Part shown: positions 60,850-64,000 of the stretch, in pieces | How the letters are laid out: the number at the start of each line of letters is the position of its first letter | Numbering within the stretch: position 1 is the stretch's first letter | NCBI RefSeq assembly: GCF_030052815.1 | Contig: NC_079495.1 | Span: 112,555,677 to 112,619,676 of the forward strand | From: Hevea brasiliensis | Taxonomy: Eukaryota; Streptophyta; Magnoliopsida; Malpighiales; Euphorbiaceae | Direction: 5' to 3' | DNA: 64,000 bases | The notes under the pieces: model-generated | The model's database searches: none | What the model saw: only the letters and a program-made list of their open reading frames with translations | Told to the model about the DNA's origin: nothing | Made by a program: the position numbers and the translations under genes

Positions 60850-63321
60850 GATGAGGAGAGGAGGAACATTGGTACTTTTATTTAAAAAAATACTTAGTTC
60901 CTATATTTTTGTTTTCTCTACTCCTTAGTTTATTCATCAAGTTTAAATCAAGTTTTATATTAATCAACTTATTAGATGGAGAGAGAAATTACTGTTATAA
61001 AAGATTAAATAGTTCAAATTTTAGGAAATAGAGAAACAATAATTATATTTTTTAAATTAATAAAATTCAAATTAACGCCTAAAATTACTAGAAAGATTAA
61101 AGAGTAAATAGAATAAAAATACACTATACAACTAATGTATTTTTCAAAATAAGAAAACTAAATCATCAGCTTCGTACAAATAGACGGAATAAATAGTGAT
61201 TTTTCTAAACAATAATTAGTTTTTTGGTCCAATAATGATTTTTTTTTAATTTTTTTTAAACGGCAATAAAAAATTGCAATACAAGGCCATTGGGGCAAAC
61301 AATGATGTATTGTAATTTCAATATCGCATTAAGTAAATTCCTTGAAAATGACAATTTTAAGATTTTTGAAGTTCCTGATTTCTGAAATACTGAATCCAAT
61401 CAAATACAGAAACTACTAATGCAAGAATGTACAATCTCGACCATTTACTGCTACTAAACAACAATAAACAATGCTATGCCTATGAAGGGTAGCCATGAAA
61501 ATTAAATCCGCCAGTCTATTATACATTCATTTTCAATTGCAGTTAACCAAAGTTGCTAGAGATGAAAACCGGAAAAGGTTATTGGAACACACTATCAATA
61601 GTGAAGCTTTAGAGGAGCAAAGAAAATCTAATGACAAAAAAGTACAATGTTATTTTGTGGCTGCTTCCAATAAAATCCCTGCAAGATAACATGCAAAATA
61701 TATTGCAAGCTGCAAGAATATATATACCATCCTTGCATGCATCCCCGTCCACTTCAACACAGCCTATATCCACACGCATCCACATGTGGGAAAAACACAT
61801 TACTGCTGATTACCTAATGAGCACCTCCATCAAAACAAAATAAAACTGCTCTTTTATTATAGAAAGAAATCTGTTAGAATTATGACTCAAAATCGTAGTG
61901 AGATTTAGAAAGATCTTTTTTTTTTTTATTTGAGTAGGAGAAATATTTCTCAATAAGTAGAAGATTATTTCTTATATTATATAGAACTCATATTTTAGTG
62001 TTATTCTTAAATTTAATGGAATTTCTAATTAAATAGGATTAAAAGAATTAAGACTATAAATAGGAGAATGGTAAAAAGGTTATTTGACTTTCAGCCCATA
62101 GAGTGAATGTCTCTACCAATTGCTGAAAATTTGGCTTTGTTTATCGATGAGAGGCTCCTACCCATTGCAATCCCATGAAGGGAAAAAGTCTTTAGCCTAA
62201 GGTAGAGAAAAAACATAAAATTCAAGAAGAAAGAATTCTTATTCATTGGTGAGAGGGCTTTTGCCCATATAATTGAATACACCATCTAGTGTAGTAAATA
62301 TAGTGTGTTATATATAAAAGAAACTAATTAATGTATTTAATATAAACAATTTGTAATGGGATTTCTTAAGTGCAATTGGGATGATTGGTAGTGAAGGAAA
62401 TAAGAATTGGATCACCCATGATAGGTTAATCTAAATTACATGTAATTAGTTACCTATGTAACCTTTGGCCAAAGGTGGCCATATCTTCTATGAACAAATC
62501 AAGAGTTGCAACCTTTTATTGCAAATAAATATATACAAGTTCAAATGGCCGTTGCCTTTGAGCGGTTACAAAACATATAATAACAAAGTGACAAAAACGT
62601 GTGGTTACTTTCGCGAGAAAACAGTGACCAAAATGAAAATTTTTACTTGGCCCTTTATCTTTGTAAATTCTCTTAAATTCAACAATGGTGTCCACCATTT
62701 ATTTTTTCCAAATAAGATATATACTTAGACTATGGATTAATGTTTTAATTCATGTTAATAACATATAATTAATTCAAATAGTAGTGAAACAAATATGATA
62801 AAGATCTTAGTGTTGCATGAATAAGGGTTAGGTTAGTACCCGTATATTGAATCCATGTGCTGCGTGTTTATAATTTTTCTTAAGTAGTATAGTTTAAAGC
62901 TTTTAATTGATGATTATTTTATTAATATAATGGAAGATGACATACCTGTACGTCATTGATAGTGAAAAATGACATGCTCATGGATATAGTCTCATATGAA
63001 GAGGATAAACAAAGTAAATATTGATGTTTTATATATTTATTTTATTTTTTTTAATTTACACGCTTTTACGGTATACAATAATATCAAACATATATTTAGA
63101 ACTACAAATATCAATATTTATTCAATAAACTTACATTATTATATTAATTAAAAAGTATGCTTCAATATGTAATGGATTTAACCAACATGTAGATTCCAGC
63201 AAATCGGATGCTAGCAGCACTAGCAGTGAGACACATGTAATTGAATGTGCAAAGAGCTTCACTAGCTTCTTCTCATATTGGGTTGACTAGAAAAATATTC
63301 AAGAACTGTGAAAATGTAAAC
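60643..63321. other. Intergenic DNA, DUF247 to window-edge pseudogene
   Basis: No convincing gene. Contains the DUF247 3' flank, a TAA microsatellite, and a TGTTAGAATTATGACTC start at 61872 followed by LTR-like text (ACTATAAATAGGAGA near 62052), which may be an old copia-type LTR, but I could not find its other end. Confidence 0.5.
60811..60849. repeat. (TAA)n microsatellite
   Basis: Thirteen TAA triplets about 170 bp after the DUF247 stop codon. Confidence 0.92.
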
Positions 63322-63870
63322 AAACCATAAGAGTCCTGGATCAAAGGGGCTTGACACCACGAAGAAGCATCTGGATGCAGTGGGCCATAATCTGGGGAAT
63401 TGTACTATAGAGCTGCAGAAACGCAAATGTTATCAAAACTAACGATGGCACTGAATAAATAAAAGAAGGATATAAAAGCAAATTGTTGAGAGAAGAATAG
63501 AAAGAACCAAAAGAAAGTGAAATCATCTCTCACTGGAGAGATTACCTTGGTTCGCATAAATTGGTTTCCTATATAGATGTTGAATCCCCATTACTGAACA
63601 ATCAATCAATCCAACAGCATTAAAAGCTCGTCCCGTGTCACCCCTTACTCCATATTTCACCCATGAATGAAAATGCGCCATATCAGGCTCCCAACAATTG
63701 CCCTATTCTGCAATTCTTAAAAATTTTTAGTATATATATATATAAAGAAAAATAAAACAAAGGAGAAAAAAACTTACTGAAAATGTCTTTGGTGCAGAGG
63801 CTTCAACTGGAATCTAATACTCCTAGTCCGGAACATGCAATACAAGCCATATATAACAGGGAAAGGTATA
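63322..63870 (-). pseudogene. HGSNAT-like (DUF1624) acetyltransferase fragment, decayed
   Basis: Three minus-strand exon remnants in the right order match plant heparan-alpha-glucosaminide N-acetyltransferase-like proteins, which are multi-pass membrane proteins. Rightmost (63778 to about 63870): VPD-stop-EY-stop-IPVEASAPKTFS, with stops where relatives have Trp and Gln, then a GTAAGT donor. Middle (63546 to about 63690): KYGVRGDTGRAFNAVG and GIQHLYRKPIYANQ, ending at a GTAAT donor. Left (63322-63412): a stop close to the acceptor, then NSPDYGPLHPD and SWCQAP, followed by a 1-nt frameshift before FDPGLL. The CGVRG Cys is Tyr here. The fragment may continue beyond the window. Identification rests on recalled family motifs. 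Confidence 0.7.
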
Positions 63871-64000
63871 TGCTAATAAGCACCGAAGTGACGACCTTGA
63901 GAGAGTTTGATAAAGATATAGCTCAGCAGAAAAAATATTTAATTCATGCAGCTGCAAATTTGCATGTACAAAGAACAGAGAGTAACCTGAAGCTAATAAG

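Noticed and set aside
61495..61689. 64-codon + strand frame with charged residues (VARDENRKRLLEHT)
   Set aside because: Isolated, no recognisable domain, no supporting exons nearby.
61872..62480. Possible copia-type solo LTR starting TGTTAGAATTATGACTC
   Set aside because: No matching end or target duplication found, so not called as an element.

Overview
The window is plant nuclear DNA from a eudicot, AT-rich and dominated by LTR retrotransposons. It shows GT-AG introns, plant-only gene families (XTH, DUF247) and plant Ty3/gypsy lineages (Athila-like, Tat/Ogre-like). A rosid such as a Euphorbiaceae species would fit, but the sequence alone does not settle the species. I see no CRISPR, tRNA, rRNA or bacterial-type gene.

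Layout. 1-4568: AT-rich intergenic DNA with microsatellites. 4569-6293: a solo Athila-type LTR on the + strand with a perfect 5-bp target duplication. 6294-11552: intergenic DNA and the presumed XTH promoter. 11553-54298: one xyloglucan endotransglucosylase/hydrolase (XTH) gene, + strand, stretched to about 43 kb by two separate retrotransposon insertions into exons. Element E1 (11724-27180, Athila-like, 1621-bp LTRs, target duplication AGCAC) sits near the end of exon 1. Element E2 (28241-54002, Athila-like, target duplication ACGCT) sits in exon 4. E2 is a nest: E3 (30032-50132, Tat/Ogre-like, one LTR truncated) lies inside E2, and E4 (35364-46303, same broad family, target duplication CATGT) lies inside E3. 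All four elements read on the minus strand, antisense to XTH. The XTH coding sequence also lacks 10 bp in exon 2; adding 10 nt gives exactly 294 codons plus a stop. The gene is therefore dead by three independent lesions.

54926-55790: a palindromic scrap of a Ty1/copia element (two inverted 5' ends with a gag fragment between). 59169-60642: an apparently intact two-exon DUF247 (UPF0481) gene, the only convincing functional host gene. 63322-63870 (minus strand, at the window edge): a decayed fragment of a heparan-alpha-glucosaminide N-acetyltransferase-like (DUF1624) gene with stops and a frameshift.

Relative ages from LTR pairs compared by eye: E2 is oldest (roughly 6-8% different), E1 and E3 intermediate (about 2%), E4 youngest (under 1%). 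E1 keeps recognisable gag, protease, RT, RNase H, integrase and a downstream Athila-specific ORF, but these carry stops and frameshifts. E2, E3 and E4 are deletion derivatives that could only have moved with enzymes supplied by other copies. Most unusual structures: a 50-bp target duplication with microhomology at the truncated E3 end, a 73-bp hairpin tandem array with a 938-bp duplication inside E1, and an E3/E4 family that appears to have spread in an already deleted form.
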